64,000 nt of DNA from Scolanthus callimorphus (Eukaryota > Cnidaria > Anthozoa > Actiniaria > Edwardsiidae), in NCBI GenBank assembly GCA_033964015.1, contig JAWWUD010000095.1, forward strand, positions 310,001 through 374,000. Reading direction: 5' to 3'. The position numbers were made by a program, and so were the translations under genes. Below the pieces are notes generated by a model, which saw only the letters and a program-made list of their open reading frames with translations, was not told the DNA's origin and ran no database searches. Shown piece by piece: positions 36,101 to 45,500 of this stretch (the stretch's first letter is position 1; each line of letters opens with the position of its first letter).

Positions 36101-39100
36101 TATGGAAAGTCTTGCCAAGGACAAGCAGCCGAAAGGATAAAGTGCAAAGAAAATGCTTGTATCATTGGTAAGGAGAATTGCATCACAAGTATGCATCAAA
36201 ATCTTTGACTTTTCATCGATTTAGTATAGTTGTATTATTAAAACAAAAGAATATCCAGTGATAAACAATTCTACAATTCCTCCCTCTGTCAACTCAATGA
36301 CCACATACATTAACTAGAATAAAGAAGAGTTTATCTTTAAATATCCAATATGAATCCTATGATATCTCTTTTTTGTGTAAATTGAGGACGAGATATCATA
36401 GGATTCAAGTATATTCAAAGCGTTCAGTCGGTAGATTCCGCCGAAAATAGCTCTCAAAAAGTCGATATCGCTTTTTTCGTGCTATTTTCGTAGCGGAATC
36501 TAGCCTCCTGAAGCTTTGAATAATCCTATAGAATCTAATGTTTCATAATTTTGATCTTACCAGAACTGAATCCATAATGCTTTATCACTTTATTTAAACA
36601 CCTTTAGTTCACCGATAATGATCCCTCATTATAAACCTTTATGATTTACAGTCACAGCAACTTTTTAGACCGCATAGTAAGTTAAATATCCAGAGTGCGC
36701 GTTAAGGCAATTAATATTATCTAAAATTAGGTAGAGAGCTCGCTTATTGAACGAAAGAATGAGTTGTCTCATAGTCTAATGTCGCTTCTGAAGCCTTTTT
36801 CTAATGCATGGTGCACACTAACGGCATTATGTCATCTACAGAAATGCAGCATGTTAACATTGCTTTATTTTAACAGACCTAAATTGAAGTAAATTTTCGT
36901 TTTCGAGAGGGAGAATGTTCGCGTGACTCTGTGCTTATGATATGTAATGTATTTACATCTACAGAAAAATGCTTCGACAAGACTGACCTTGGATTCATCA
37001 TGGATGCGTCAGGAAGCATTGGCCCTAGAGATTTTCAAAAGGAACGCGATTTTGTCAAGGCCATGAGCGCCTCATTCGTCATCTCGAACGCTAACACGCA
37101 CGTGGGCACCTTGACGTACAGTGATTATGCTGAAATCAGGATGCGATTTGGAGACTATAACTCAATAGACCAGGTAATATAACGGGTGTTTTATTTTTAT
37201 TATCAGCCACCAGGACAGTGCATTTCACAGTTTGCGTACATCATTGCCACCATAGATCTTTCAAAGCGACATATACAACATGACAACATTAGCTTAGTAG
37301 CTTTTACTTACTTGTATTTCAGCTTAAAAGAGCTATAGACGGCATTCCCTATACAAGAGGTCGTACCCGCATTGATAGAGCACTTGCTCTGGCCACCAAT
37401 AGCCTGTTCAGCCCAAGTGGAAGAGCTCGACCCGACGTTCCTAAAATAGCTGTTATCCTGACAGATGGGAGACAGACCCCAGATCCTGGTGCTGTCTCAC
37501 TTAGGCGGGCGTCGGAACCTCTACGACGTGCTGGAATACGAGTGCTAGCCGTGGGTGTGGGCCATTATGTAGACCCCAGGGAGTTGCGACTCATGGTAGA
37601 CAGGCCAGGAGATGTTTATACGGTCAAAACGTTTGATGACTTGGTGAAGAAAGCGCATGATATTGCACTTCTGTCGTGTGGAGCGGTCAACCCGCCAGAG
37701 CCGCTCCCACCAACTCTTGCTCCTACTCGACCACGACCACGAGTCACTCGTCCACCCGCTACTCGTCGACCCGCTACCTTTCCACCAGAGACGCGACCAC
37801 CACCACGACTTCCAACAACAGGTAAAGCAAGACTGTAAATCAGTGTTGAAGTGATTGTTGAAGCTTCGTTTTTATTTCGCAACGCGTCTTGAATCTTTCG
37901 CCCACTCGACAAAGAAGATTGGCTAATGGGCTTTCAATAAAGAAAATGCGAAAAATGTTTAAGTGTGTCACCTTTCAACTATGCTTTGAGAAGTTCTAAA
38001 TAGTCAAACCGGTTCTTGCGTGCCCCTCTAGATTCGATTACTGAATTAGTTATTGCATTATTTCATATTTAACCTGCTCAAAATCTAGAATAATTAAATT
38101 TGTGGCCTGGATGACTTGTAACCGATAGCTACGAAATTAAAATATTGAACTGTCTGAATACTGATTAATTGTAAGAATGCAATAATCAATTAAATAATCG
38201 ACTCTAGGGGCACGCTTGACCTGGATTGACTGTAATGAGCCCATTCAAGTTAAGGTGCGATTAAAGGGATCTTTTCGAGATTACAAGCTAGCTGTTCTAG
38301 TGCTAGTGCTATAATAATACCTGTCCCTAGTACCTCCACAGTTTCGCAATTGGCTTATTTTCAAGTCATTCTTTTATCAGCAATAACTGGAGAAAGACGT
38401 CTTTGCCCGAACAAGATGGATCTGGGATTCGCTGTGGCATCATCCGCTGACATCTCCCAAGAAGACTACAAACGACAGAAAGTGTTCGTCAGAAATATCG
38501 CGCCATATATGGACATCTCAAACTATGGCAACAGATTTGGTGTTCTTGTTTATGGTGACTCCTCGTTAGTAGAAATGCAAATGGCGTATTACAGAGATGC
38601 CGCACTGTTCCGAGCGCTAGTAGATCGCCTTCCCTTCTACAGCCAGCGGAACCGCATCGATAAAGCTTTAGAAACCGCGCGATCAATGTTTGATGTGCCT
38701 AGGTTCAACGGGGGATACTCTAAAGTCCTTGTACTGCTGACGCACGGGAGGACGACACCAGCTTCTGACGCAGTTTCGCTATACAGTGCTGTACAACCTC
38801 TGCGAAATGCCGGAGTCCGGGTTATAGTCATTGGCGTCGGTGATAAAGTTTCCTTCAGAGAGCTCAGGACGATTGTCCACAAGACATCGGATGTGTACTT
38901 GGAGACCTCCTTTGATACGTTGCTACGAAACACGGAATATTATCAGAAGAAGATATGCGAAGGTGAGGTTTACAACTTAACACTTGCTCGAAGTTGGTAG
39001 GGAATACATAGAGGATATTACACGGTGGCGCGAAGATATGAGTTTTATTTTCGAGTGGCAAGAACAATATTTTACGAATGAGCGCAGCGAATGAGTAAAA

Positions 39101-40039
39101 TATTGTTTTTGACACGAGAAAATAAAACTCATATCTTCAAGCCACCGTGTAATTTTCTTTTTATTATATAGACAAACCAGAAAAAAATATTCCAAATTAA
39201 TTTCCAAGCACTTTTGTTTTGACCGATATCCTCACTAGTGAGGATATGGAAAATATGTCACTGAGGACCCGGATGTAGCTTCGTATGAGATCTACGAGTG
39301 GCGTATTTCCCAGTAAAACACTCGTGTCTATATAATAAATACACCTGTTTCAATTAACGTTGCTCGTGAAACCATGCACCATGCATAATGAACCATGCTT
39401 CATACTTGGCAATGGTAATTCTTGCCTGAAAACGTAGCAGATCAGTTCAATATGGCTCAAAGTAATCACCAAACTGTCATTGAGTGTTCTTTGTTTTGTG
39501 TGGTTTGCCAAATTGAAATAAAAAGCTGCATGAAGCATAGTTCATAATACATGTTTTCACGGAGCAACGTTTTCTTGAAACAGAAGTATACCAAAAAGGT
39601 TACTTTGGGTATTGACCTTTTGATCGTCAGGCGCCATTGCTTGATGGTGGTCAGTAAATCAAAGAATCATATAACCTGCTGCAACCGTCAATTCCAAAAA
39701 CAACCTTTATTCCCAAAAACTTCTATTGAAATTATGGAGTGTTTACTGGAGATAATCCACACGTGCTGCCTTTTCAAATCCACGTATTCATTGAAGCAAG
39801 AGCGGATTGCGTATGACTGAAAAGTTCCGCGACGAAATTGATCCGCGCCGCGATCGTGTACGTGCTACTGCGATTTCATATATTGTTATTGCGGCACTTC
39901 AGACTTATACGAAATCTGCTCTATTTTGGGTTGGAGTTTGAAGACCTTCAATGTCTCATATTCTTTTTGTATTTGGCTTTCAGCTGGTGCACCGTCAAAA
40001 GAAAATCCTTTGGAACCGGATCCATTGACAAATGGCTAA
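21067..40039 (+). CDS. Gene B: secreted vWA/TSP1 adhesion protein (coadhesin-like), complete
   Basis: Fifteen exons: 21067-21133, 24767-25123, 25855-26091, 26560-27150, 30017-30190, 31013-31359, 31730-31979, 32844-33014, 33390-33560, 34000-34599, 35994-36167, 36965-37173, 37323-37821, 38381-38962, 39984-40039 (TAA). Together they total 4485 nt, exactly 1494 codons plus stop, and every junction agrees in phase. Order by residue: signal peptide 1-22, vWA1 23-220, vWA2 221-417, TSP1 418-475, vWA3 476-674, TSP1 675-731, TSP1 732-788, vWA4 789-988, TSP1 989-1046, vWA5 plus Pro-rich linker 1047-1282, degenerate vWA6 1283-1476, tail. Mixed vWA and TSP1 modules are known from the coral skeletal organic matrix protein coadhesin; from memory the architecture is similar, so that role (matrix adhesion, possibly biomineralisation) is inferred, not shown. 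No membrane anchor is seen. Confidence 0.88.
23815..23987. mobile_element. MITE family 5, copy 1
   Basis: Ends AGAACAGATTTCGTATGACT and the complement of AGTCATACGAAATCTGCTCT pair over about 30 bp, with a GC-rich middle of CGGTACCG type. In gene B intron 1. Confidence 0.75.
24055..24165. mobile_element. MITE family 7, copy 1, with perfect 17-bp hairpin
   Basis: 24086-24102 (GACGTCATAGCGTGCCA) is exactly complementary to 24111-24127, loop 8. Outer CGTCTGTACT and GCAGTACAGATGC also pair. The copy at 32545-32725 shares TGACGTC arms and the CTATTGCAGTACA-like ends. Confidence 0.75.
24767..26091 (+). CDS. Gene B, vWA1 (canonical MIDAS)
   Basis: Exons 24767-25123 and 25855-26091 join at a phase-1 intron inside the LTDG codon for Asp. 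It reads [41 protein letters not shown] and [18 protein letters not shown]. All metal-site residues are present. The intron carries a MITE (25571-25816) ending 39 bp before the second exon. Confidence 0.87.
25571..25816. mobile_element. MITE family 6, copy 1
   Basis: Ends ATAGAGCGGATTTCACATGA and GTCATCTGAAATCTGCTCTA; inner arms rich in ATTGGCT/AGCCAAT. In the intron inside vWA1 of gene B. Confidence 0.7.
26560..27150 (+). CDS. Gene B, vWA2 (canonical MIDAS)
   Basis: A single exon, acceptor cttttttcag to 26559, donor gtaatg at 27151, phase 1 both ends. It reads [50 protein letters not shown] and [19 protein letters not shown]. The stretch after TDG is almost identical in vWA2, vWA3 and vWA4, pointing to recent duplication or gene conversion within the gene. 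Confidence 0.9.
27280..27600. mobile_element. MITE family 8 (GGCCCGTTCACACG)
   Basis: Ends AGGCCCGTTCACACGGCGCG and CCCCTCGTGTGAACGGCC are inverted repeats; the interior repeats GCGATC/GATCGC many times. Directly abuts the next element. Confidence 0.7.
27597..27997. mobile_element. MITE family 9 (GGCCCTGTTACACG)
   Basis: Ends GGCCCTGTTACACGAGGC and CCCCTGTAACATGGCC pair; the interior carries GCAACTCGCAACG in both orientations, with three internal TGTTACAC copies. In gene B intron 4. Confidence 0.7.
28200..28424 (+). mobile_element. Non-LTR retrotransposon remnant (C-terminal end)
   Basis: The plus strand reads [20 protein letters not shown] then [20 protein letters not shown] and [10 protein letters not shown], followed by a stop. 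The [13 protein letters not shown] pattern is typical of the extreme C-terminus of LINE reverse-transcriptase ORFs. Only this end is left. Confidence 0.7.
28481..28911. repeat. Direct repeats of about 57 bp flanking the tRNA-like unit
   Basis: TATAGTAGAGTATAGAAGGT ... ACTCGAAGTTC ... CATCAGCAGGAT occurs at 28481-28537 and 28850-28911, with ATATGTTTATTTTTTATA beside both. This suggests a duplicated SINE tail or a partial second copy. Confidence 0.7.
28563..28635 (-). tRNA. tRNA-like sequence, probably SINE head or tRNA pseudogene
   Basis: On the minus strand a 73-nt cloverleaf can be drawn: D arm GTGT-AGTGGTA-ACAC, T arm GTGGG-TTCGAGT-CCCAT, acceptor pairs CCTCG/CGAGG. The first acceptor pair is mismatched, the anticodon stem has a C-C mismatch and position 33 is C, not U. 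It is flanked by direct repeats, so a tRNA-derived SINE is more likely than a working tRNA. The anticodon would read CGG if the loop is as drawn. Confidence 0.5.
29107..29325. mobile_element. Inverted-repeat element with AGCCCGACATT ends
   Basis: Left end AGCCCGACATTAACTTTTTT and right end TTGCAATGTCGGGCCCT pair; the inside repeats TTAGTCGCCA/TTGGCGAC. Confidence 0.65.
29635..29985 (-). mobile_element. Non-LTR retrotransposon remnant (LINE RT C-terminus)
   Basis: The minus strand reads [50 protein letters not shown]. After a frameshift near 29770 it reads [32 protein letters not shown] and [11 protein letters not shown] are strong CR1/Jockey-type reverse-transcriptase C-terminal marks. It is frameshifted and truncated, hence dead, and sits just upstream of TSP1 repeat 1. 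Confidence 0.85.
30017..30190 (+). CDS. Gene B, TSP1 repeat 1
   Basis: A phase 1-1 exon of 58 residues with the tryptophan ladder WGAWRGW, six cysteines ([24 protein letters not shown]) and basic QYRRRYC in the middle. The second CS motif is CSEQACG rather than CSxTCG, so O-fucosylation is doubtful here. It directly follows the LINE remnant at 29635-29985. Confidence 0.9.
31013..31979 (+). CDS. Gene B, vWA3 (canonical MIDAS)
   Basis: Exons 31013-31359 and 31730-31979 join in phase 0 just before the TDG strand. It reads [49 protein letters not shown] and [19 protein letters not shown]. The metal site is complete. The insert [11 protein letters not shown] lengthens the loop before the third strand compared with vWA2 and vWA4. 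Confidence 0.88.
32545..32725. mobile_element. MITE family 7, copy 2
   Basis: GTACTGTAATAGATGCACAG near 32569 pairs with the complement of CTGTGTATCTATTACAGCAC near 32678, continuing through TGACGTCACAGAATG. It lies before TSP1 repeat 2 of gene B. Confidence 0.7.
32844..33014 (+). CDS. Gene B, TSP1 repeat 2
   Basis: A phase 1-1 exon of 57 residues. It shows [17 protein letters not shown], basic RQRRTRTC, then [10 protein letters not shown] and CNTQGC, giving three disulphides and C-mannosylation-type WxxWxxW. The donor is ccg|gtatga (33015). A hairpin element at about 32545-32725 lies 120 bp upstream. Confidence 0.9.
33390..33560 (+). CDS. Gene B, TSP1 repeat 3
   Basis: A phase 1-1 exon of 57 residues. 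It reads [44 protein letters not shown]. The CSKTCGG string is the standard O-fucosylation site of TSP1 repeats. It is nearly the same length and layout as repeat 2, with which it forms a tandem pair between vWA3 and vWA4. Confidence 0.9.
34000..34599 (+). CDS. Gene B, vWA4 (canonical MIDAS)
   Basis: A single phase 1-1 exon, acceptor catttccag to 33999, donor gtactg at 34600. It reads [51 protein letters not shown] and [19 protein letters not shown], ending CSGVKKQTG. It is the closest relative of vWA2. Confidence 0.9.
34690..34940. mobile_element. Short element with GGAGCTCCG hairpin end
   Basis: Left end holds a palindrome AGCGGCCGAAGGCCGCAGAG; right end is GTAACCGGGAGCCCCGCTTT then TAGCCAGTGGCTAAATC. 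Both ends occur reversed at 52799 and 51378, flanking the minisatellite element. Confidence 0.6.
34990..35265. mobile_element. Hairpin element with 75-bp internal duplication
   Basis: TACGTGATAGATGGTGAGTA and TACGTGATAGATAGTCAGCA start two 75-bp tandem units (35107-35181, 35182-35256). GTAGAAACCCACTTGCATAC at the left pairs with GTATGCGGGTGGGTTTCTAC. Confidence 0.6.
35994..36167 (+). CDS. Gene B, TSP1 repeat 4
   Basis: A phase 1-1 exon of 58 residues: [43 protein letters not shown]. It has six cysteines, three Trp and a CTKTCGG fucosylation-type motif. The acceptor is tcattttaaag to 35993. Confidence 0.9.
36345..36510. repeat. Two adjacent hairpins
   Basis: GAATCCTATGATATCTC pairs with GAGATATCATAGGATTC (36351-36405), and GATTCCGCCGAAAATAG with CTATTTTCGTAGCGGAATC (36434-36502). 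Probably parts of one inverted-repeat element. Confidence 0.65.
36965..37821 (+). CDS. Gene B, vWA5 with Pro/Thr/Arg-rich linker
   Basis: Exons 36965-37173 and 37323-37821 join in phase 0. The domain has [48 protein letters not shown] and [19 protein letters not shown]. After the closing SCGAV the second exon continues about 45 residues of PP, TRP and RPP repeats (roughly 37690-37820). This is probably an extended, O-glycosylatable and strongly basic spacer that sets the last domain apart. Confidence 0.88.
38381..38962 (+). CDS. Gene B, vWA6 (degenerate MIDAS)
   Basis: A single phase 1-1 exon. The fold is intact but the metal site is lost twice: [17 protein letters not shown] in place of DxSxS, and [17 protein letters not shown], where the TDG Asp is His. 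[12 protein letters not shown] keeps the middle helix. It closes with QKKICEG at donor gtgagg (38963). It probably has a structural or metal-independent role. Confidence 0.87.
39004..39175. mobile_element. MITE family 10, copy 1
   Basis: ATATTACACGGTGGCGCGAA and its near complement TATCTTCAAGCCACCGTGTA close a hairpin with the palindromic ACAATATTTTACG/GTAAAATATTGT core. Starts 42 bp after the donor of vWA6 of gene B. Confidence 0.75.
39799..39924. mobile_element. MITE family 5, copy 2
   Basis: AGAGCGGATTGCGTATGACT at the left and TTATACGAAATCTGCTCT at the right; a shorter relative of 23815-23987, 60 bp before the last exon of gene B. Confidence 0.65.
39984..40039 (+). CDS. Gene B, terminal exon
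   Basis: After acceptor ttggctttcag (to 39983) the phase-1 frame reads [18 protein letters not shown] and stops at TAA 40037-40039. It gives a short acidic/Pro tail. It is the first in-frame acceptor after vWA6, and the total coding length is then divisible by three. An alternative 3' end cannot be excluded because the preceding intron contains a MITE. Confidence 0.6.
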
Positions 40040-41629
40040 AAGAAATGCTATCGAGAGTAATATCATAGATAGATTAAAGTTTTATATAAGACGACGCTTC
40101 CTTCTGTCGTTTTCAGTTTAATGTCCTTTAAAAAGGATTTTTGGCCAAACTATTGCAATGTTTCTACCAGATCTTTCGATTTTTAAAACTTTAATCCCGT
40201 TCAGCCCCTTTCAGTGGGTTTACTCCTAGTATTTAATGCCTCCCAAAATTCGTTCTCTGGGCTCGAAGGCCGGCACTGTTTACAAATGTATCGGGAGACG
40301 CCAGTTGAAGTACAGGCGTTTCTAAACGTCCAGGCACCAACAGTGTCTTTTTGCGGCAACTCTTTGACAATGTATTTCCTGGTTCAGCCTTTCAAATCCT
40401 TGTTTGGTACATAGAGTGGTTAATATATACATTTAGGCAATGCCTAAAAGCGAAGCTCCGTGAAACCTAACACCATGTTATTGTACCATCTCTTTGTTCC
40501 CTTTTCAGAGGAATCTTTTTGTTTTGCACCGTCACAGTACATAAGTACCATATGTCAGCCAGTAAGATTCAGTGTGCACTCAGACATGTTTATTAGATGA
40601 ACACAAAACAAAAGATTGTGCACTGTCAATGCCCCTCTTACAGCCAGCCCAAGGTGGCATCCTTTGAAGTTTCCCGAGCTTTCTAAACATTACACTCTAT
40701 TTACTTTGTTTGGTAATAGTCACATTCAAGCTATTCTTGCAAGGTATTCAAAGTATTCTCATGTAAGTAGATTGCTGCAGCTGTAGTCAGCCCAGACTAC
40801 GTTGACCGCTATTGCTTATTAGCACAAACAGTAAGTAGTGTATTATACTTTGAGAGGTTGATTGGACAGATCTTTCAAACATGAAACCTTGTATAAAACG
40901 TGACCATTTAATTTCGGTCATGCTTATCAAAATTAAATCGTATATTTTAATCAAAAGACTCAAGTCTGTAACAAAATCCATTTATTAGTAAAGTTTATAA
41001 ATTATAAAAAAGTTCAAAGGATTTTGCCAATAAAGATTATAATGGTAAGGTTTATGTATACAAACGCCGATCTTTTCATGAGCCGTTCTAAATGCAAATG
41101 TATCAAGACAAAATAGTTTGCTCATTTTCATATTAGGCTTATGATTACATCGACGTATGGGCTTTGCCTAAGCGAGTTCTCAATTGTGTTTGTGATTGTT
41201 TTGTTTGCCCTTCTATCGAGAGGCTCTCATTCACCGATGGAACATACTTTTATAGCGTATAACACTTTGTTTTCTCAAGTGAAGCGATGTCTTTGCTGTA
41301 CCATCTGGCTCCATTCGTTGCACATGCGAAAGTCACTTCAGGAGCTTTTAGTGACTATTATAAGTTGACTATTTCGCTTTGTACAATGGGTTGATTAGAT
41401 CCACTCTATTCTATACAAATAAACTTGAAACACAGTGCAAGACATGCTTGTTATAGACCTCTAGTTGATTTATACTAATCTCGCACTAGTGAAAAGAGTG
41501 AGACCTTCCACTTTGGACATAATATAGACACGTTTTCCGTAGATCTCTAGTTTCTAATGTGTTCAGGGAAAGTTTTCATTTTGTTTATGGAATTTCCATC
41601 CAGGTTGTAGACGTTTATTTGATTTGCGT
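40040..41629. other. Convergent intergenic region, genes B and C
   Basis: The stops of gene B (+) and gene C (-) face each other 1.6 kb apart. The stretch is AT-rich with no supported exon. Reverse-strand AATAAA (tttatt) occurs at 41614-41619 just after the gene C stop, probably too close to be used, and other copies lie further down. Confidence 0.4.
41418..41423 (+). terminator. Possible polyadenylation signal of gene B
   Basis: AATAAA lies 1.4 kb past the gene B stop, in the gap between the convergent ends of genes B and C. A long 3' UTR would be needed, so the assignment is tentative. Confidence 0.25.
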
Positions 41630-42582
41630 TCATGTGTAACGCACGCGAACTTTTGAGAGAACAGGTGAGTTCTCTCTCTTGCCTTCTTTAAGCGAGTTGG
41701 CTATTTTGGCATCAGCATTTTCATCATCTGGTTTATGCGTGGAAAACGCGGGATCTTTTTCAAGGTCTAAAAGTTCTTCCTCCGTTACAAACCTACTGCT
41801 ATGAATAGGTTGCGTCGATACTTCATGTGCAAAAGCCCTTTCTAAATCCTCAAGTTCTTCGGCTGTCGCTGGCAGTAACAAGCCAGGTTTTTGGTTATTT
41901 TCATATGAAAATGTTTCTCTTCTTTTATCGGCTTCCGTTTGAAATCCATCTCCATTTGTCGGCGTATTTTCCAACAACGTTTCCTCGTGTTTTACAACTC
42001 TTCCAATAGCCGCCACGTCATTTTCGATCTCGATTAACTCTTCTTCAGTCAAAGGCTGGTTGATTTTGGATTCCGCAAGCTCATTATCGACAATGAAGGG
42101 ATCCTTACGAGCGGAAAAGTCATTGATTTCCGGCCAGTCCTCCAAGTCATTGTCCCCTTCGTCAGCAAATACGCTACTTGTCAAAGATCTACCAAACACT
42201 TTATACCAGGGACGGTAGTCCTCCACGTCTCGAAATACAGCAGGGGGAAAGAGCCACGATGATCGATCTTCGTCAGTTTGAAGGCTCAAACTTGACTCGT
42301 ACGCATAGTTCAAGACTCCATACTTCTCCGCTGTAGATTTGGTGTCATTTCCAGCCGTCCTATCACGCAGTACAACATCTGACTGCCAGGAAGACACATT
42401 TTCTTTGCACGTTACAAGACATCCTTCCCTGTTCCGATATATTCTTGGCATCTGTTTGAGCTCCATGATATGTTTCTCTTTCAAGCGCTTCCCTACCGAT
42501 GTTATATTAATGTAAAACTCCTCAAGGATATAACGCAATTCGTCTCTCTCGTTCGCCAGCTTTTCCTTCAGCTTTGCGACTT
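41630..42582 (-). CDS. Gene C, cytoplasmic tail with coiled coil and acidic triple motif
   Basis: The terminal exon of 317 codons, TGA at 41630-41632. It begins with a charged helix EVAKLKEKLANERDELRYIL likely to form a coiled coil, so the tail may help assemble subunits. The rest is acidic and low in hydrophobics, with three copies of a short motif: LTEEELIEIENDVAAI, TAEELEDLERAFA and VTEEELLDLEKDPAF (about 42026-42064, 41830-41876, 41745-41795). No known catalytic domain is recognised. Confidence 0.82.
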
Positions 42583-45500
42583 CTACAAAAGAGGAAAGCA
42601 GAAGACCGATATTTCAGCGTCAGAAATGACCAGATTCTTAAGAAATTCTCATAACATTTTTGGTAGAGCAAAAAGGACAAGAACCTGGATGTCTCCAAGT
42701 TAAAGATAACAAGGATGAGCGTCGGAAATCCAGAAAATGTGCCCTAAAACTACCAAGATAGAAATTCCTCCCCCCCCCCCCCCCCCAGGGAGCAAACTTG
42801 CAAAAGAGACGGAATATCAAACTGGAATTTTCTTGTGTGTTATACACGCCAAAGGTGATTACTACTGATTTTATAAACTACTATCATGAAGTTTTTGTTC
42901 AGTGTTTTAAACCCAGAATGAGTTAAAAATCACATCAGTTAACATCCCTATGGTCGGTAGAAATGTGGAACGTATTTAAACGTGCTTGGTGTGCGATTGA
43001 GACGCGGGTCGGGTTATCTAACTTGATGCCGCACATGGCTACCAAATGTCTACGAGGAAGTGACACATTGGTTTAACGACCTTAAACCGATAAAGCTGAT
43101 ATATCTATTTCCGATAAAATACCTTTGTCAGCGTTGAATTTACTTTTGTTGTGTGCATTCCACGCCATACCACAACACACTGCAAGGATTAACGCAGTTC
43201 CGATAAACAGCACTGTCCTTTGGTAAAACGCCGATGTTACGTCCATCAGGTCGACGGTTGAAACACTGCTTTCCTGCATTGAGGCTTCGCCCGACTGAAA
43301 TTATAAAGCAAATGAAGTAAGCTGGACCAGCTAAAAAAGATTAGAGAGCGATGCAGAAAGCCAGGCAATGCGTAGATGTAACATGGAAGACCCATAGAGC
43401 TATGTCGGCTGGAGCTTTAAGCTCCTGGTAGGGAAACCCATGCCGAACAGGTCGACGGGGAGGACCAGGCAAGGGGCTGATGGCCCATTCCCGTAAAAAG
43501 CATCATATGCTAACAGAAACCGAAAGCAGAGAGAATCCATTAAATCTTAGCTGCACATTGGCCTCTTTTCCTAAGAATGGAGAGCCTTGACACACGAGGG
43601 TCAAAGCCAACACGACGCCCTCAGCCGTCGCTTTTACACCCTAAGATCATCACTGGTAATTGGAACGATTCCATCCTTCAAGGAGCTCAGTACTAGGAAG
43701 CCAGTGCAAAAGATATGGGACACAAGCTGGTTTAGTTTTGTCACAAGAGCGCTTGGACTGTTAAGTGTTATCTTGGTGTGACGGATCGAGGGTCGACGAT
43801 CAAGAGGACGGCAGAGGAGAAAGTGGTTCGATGTCAAGAATGGATGCTCAACACTGGAGGGGCATGCAAGGCTGGAGCAGTAGCTGTGCTCCAAGGATCG
43901 CCGATCCTCAATAATGGTGGTAGCATTAAGCACAGCAAGTATATCTAGCGGCCTTCCTTTGCCACGAACCATGAAGAACGAAGGTCCTCTGGATAACTAT
44001 CGCTCAAAAGCATCCATACATTACATCAATTGAAAAGCTAGATGTTGCTCTGGACATTGCAAGGTAAGTGGTGTTTCTTTTGTTTTACAGATCCTCGTAC
44101 AAGAGTAGATGCAAACTATAAAGGGCTGGCTGTATTTTGAGAATTGGCTAATTATGTTACTATTTTAGATATCTGTGTTCATGCTGGAAGTGTTTTTATA
44201 GGCGTTTTCATAGGCGTTTTAAAAATCAAACTCCTATTTTACCACTGTTGTGGTAGATAAGAATGATAGGTTGTGCGTCGCCCACAGAATGGCACAGTTG
44301 ACAGCACTAGAAAAAACGCTAGCGGTGTTTACATCTTTTCGGAACATTCAATTATGCTTTTGAGAGGTTGTTATTGTTTATAATACGCATACAAGAATGC
44401 GATCCGTCGCGTAGGATAACATTTTGTAAGCATCACCTTTTCTGAACCGGGTGGCAACAGGAAGTGAACAACGCCCTAGCCAATTTTATCTATTGAAAGA
44501 AAAGCTAAAAAGACAAAACATGTCACGTCTTTAGAGAGACGCCATCATTCGTTTTGTTCTTACCTCCAACGTCTTTATATTCCTCTCGATAATTTGCGTG
44601 ACAGCTTGCCTGTTCTGCATCAAATAATTCTTAAATACAGCCTCGAGTGCCATGATTGGCCCTGAAAGAACCACTCCGTAACCTAGTGCGTGTTCGATTA
44701 TTCGATTGACCTCCACAGCTGATCCCGAGAGTACATTATTCATACTGCCTGCCGCGTACGTGTCCACTAGAAGACCTTTGACCTCGCCACTCAGTAAGGC
44801 TTGGTAGGACTCCTCGATGTTAGAGAACGTCGCTAGAAGATCAATAGGCGCACCATGATCATCAACAGAGGGGCGAGGGACGTTATGATGAACATGAAGT
44901 GATAAAAATGCGGTAAATTCATGATGATGATTAAACGTTGGTTTCCATATGTTGCAGCAGTCCTAAACAAACTTGTTCTGCAACAGCTATTGTGAACAAA
45001 AGTTCTTCTGCGAAAGCTGCAACATATAAATCCGGCGGCGTTTGCGACTTCTGCAACACGCTGCGACTCTTGTAACTGCTGCAACTCGTGTTACAGGAAT
45101 CGCCCGTGTTCTATCTCTGTTACAGCTGCAACTGGAGTTTCGCGACTACTACGACACCCGGTTTCCATATGTTGCAGCTGTCGCAGAAGAACTTTGTTCA
45201 CAATTGCTGCAACATATGGAAACCAGCCTTGAGTTCCAGATGAGGATGTGACGACGACGACGACGATGATGATGATGGGTACAAATAGTGAAACTGATAA
45301 TGATTACAGCGGATTTGAGGTGAGTGTCGAACACTAGACGCAACGCGCGAGACAAATTTAACATCCAACCAATCAGGTTCAAGTTACGAAGCAAGTACGA
45401 CTTTCGTTTAGTCGTGACAAAGAAACAAAATACACTGTTTTTTGTTTTGTTTTTCTTTGCAGTCTCATTGGCTGGTAAAACAAGCAAAGAGCTCAACCAA

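Noticed and set aside
37616..37912. 98-codon minus-strand frame, Gly/Arg-rich
   Set aside because: It is the antisense shadow of the Pro/Arg-rich linker of gene B.
43400..43980. Possible retroelement or RNA gene (strings GGTAGGGAAACCCATGCCGA, GAGGACCAGGCAAGG) with a 112-codon antisense frame
   Set aside because: It looks repetitive but has no reverse-transcriptase motif, terminal repeat or RNA fold I can support.
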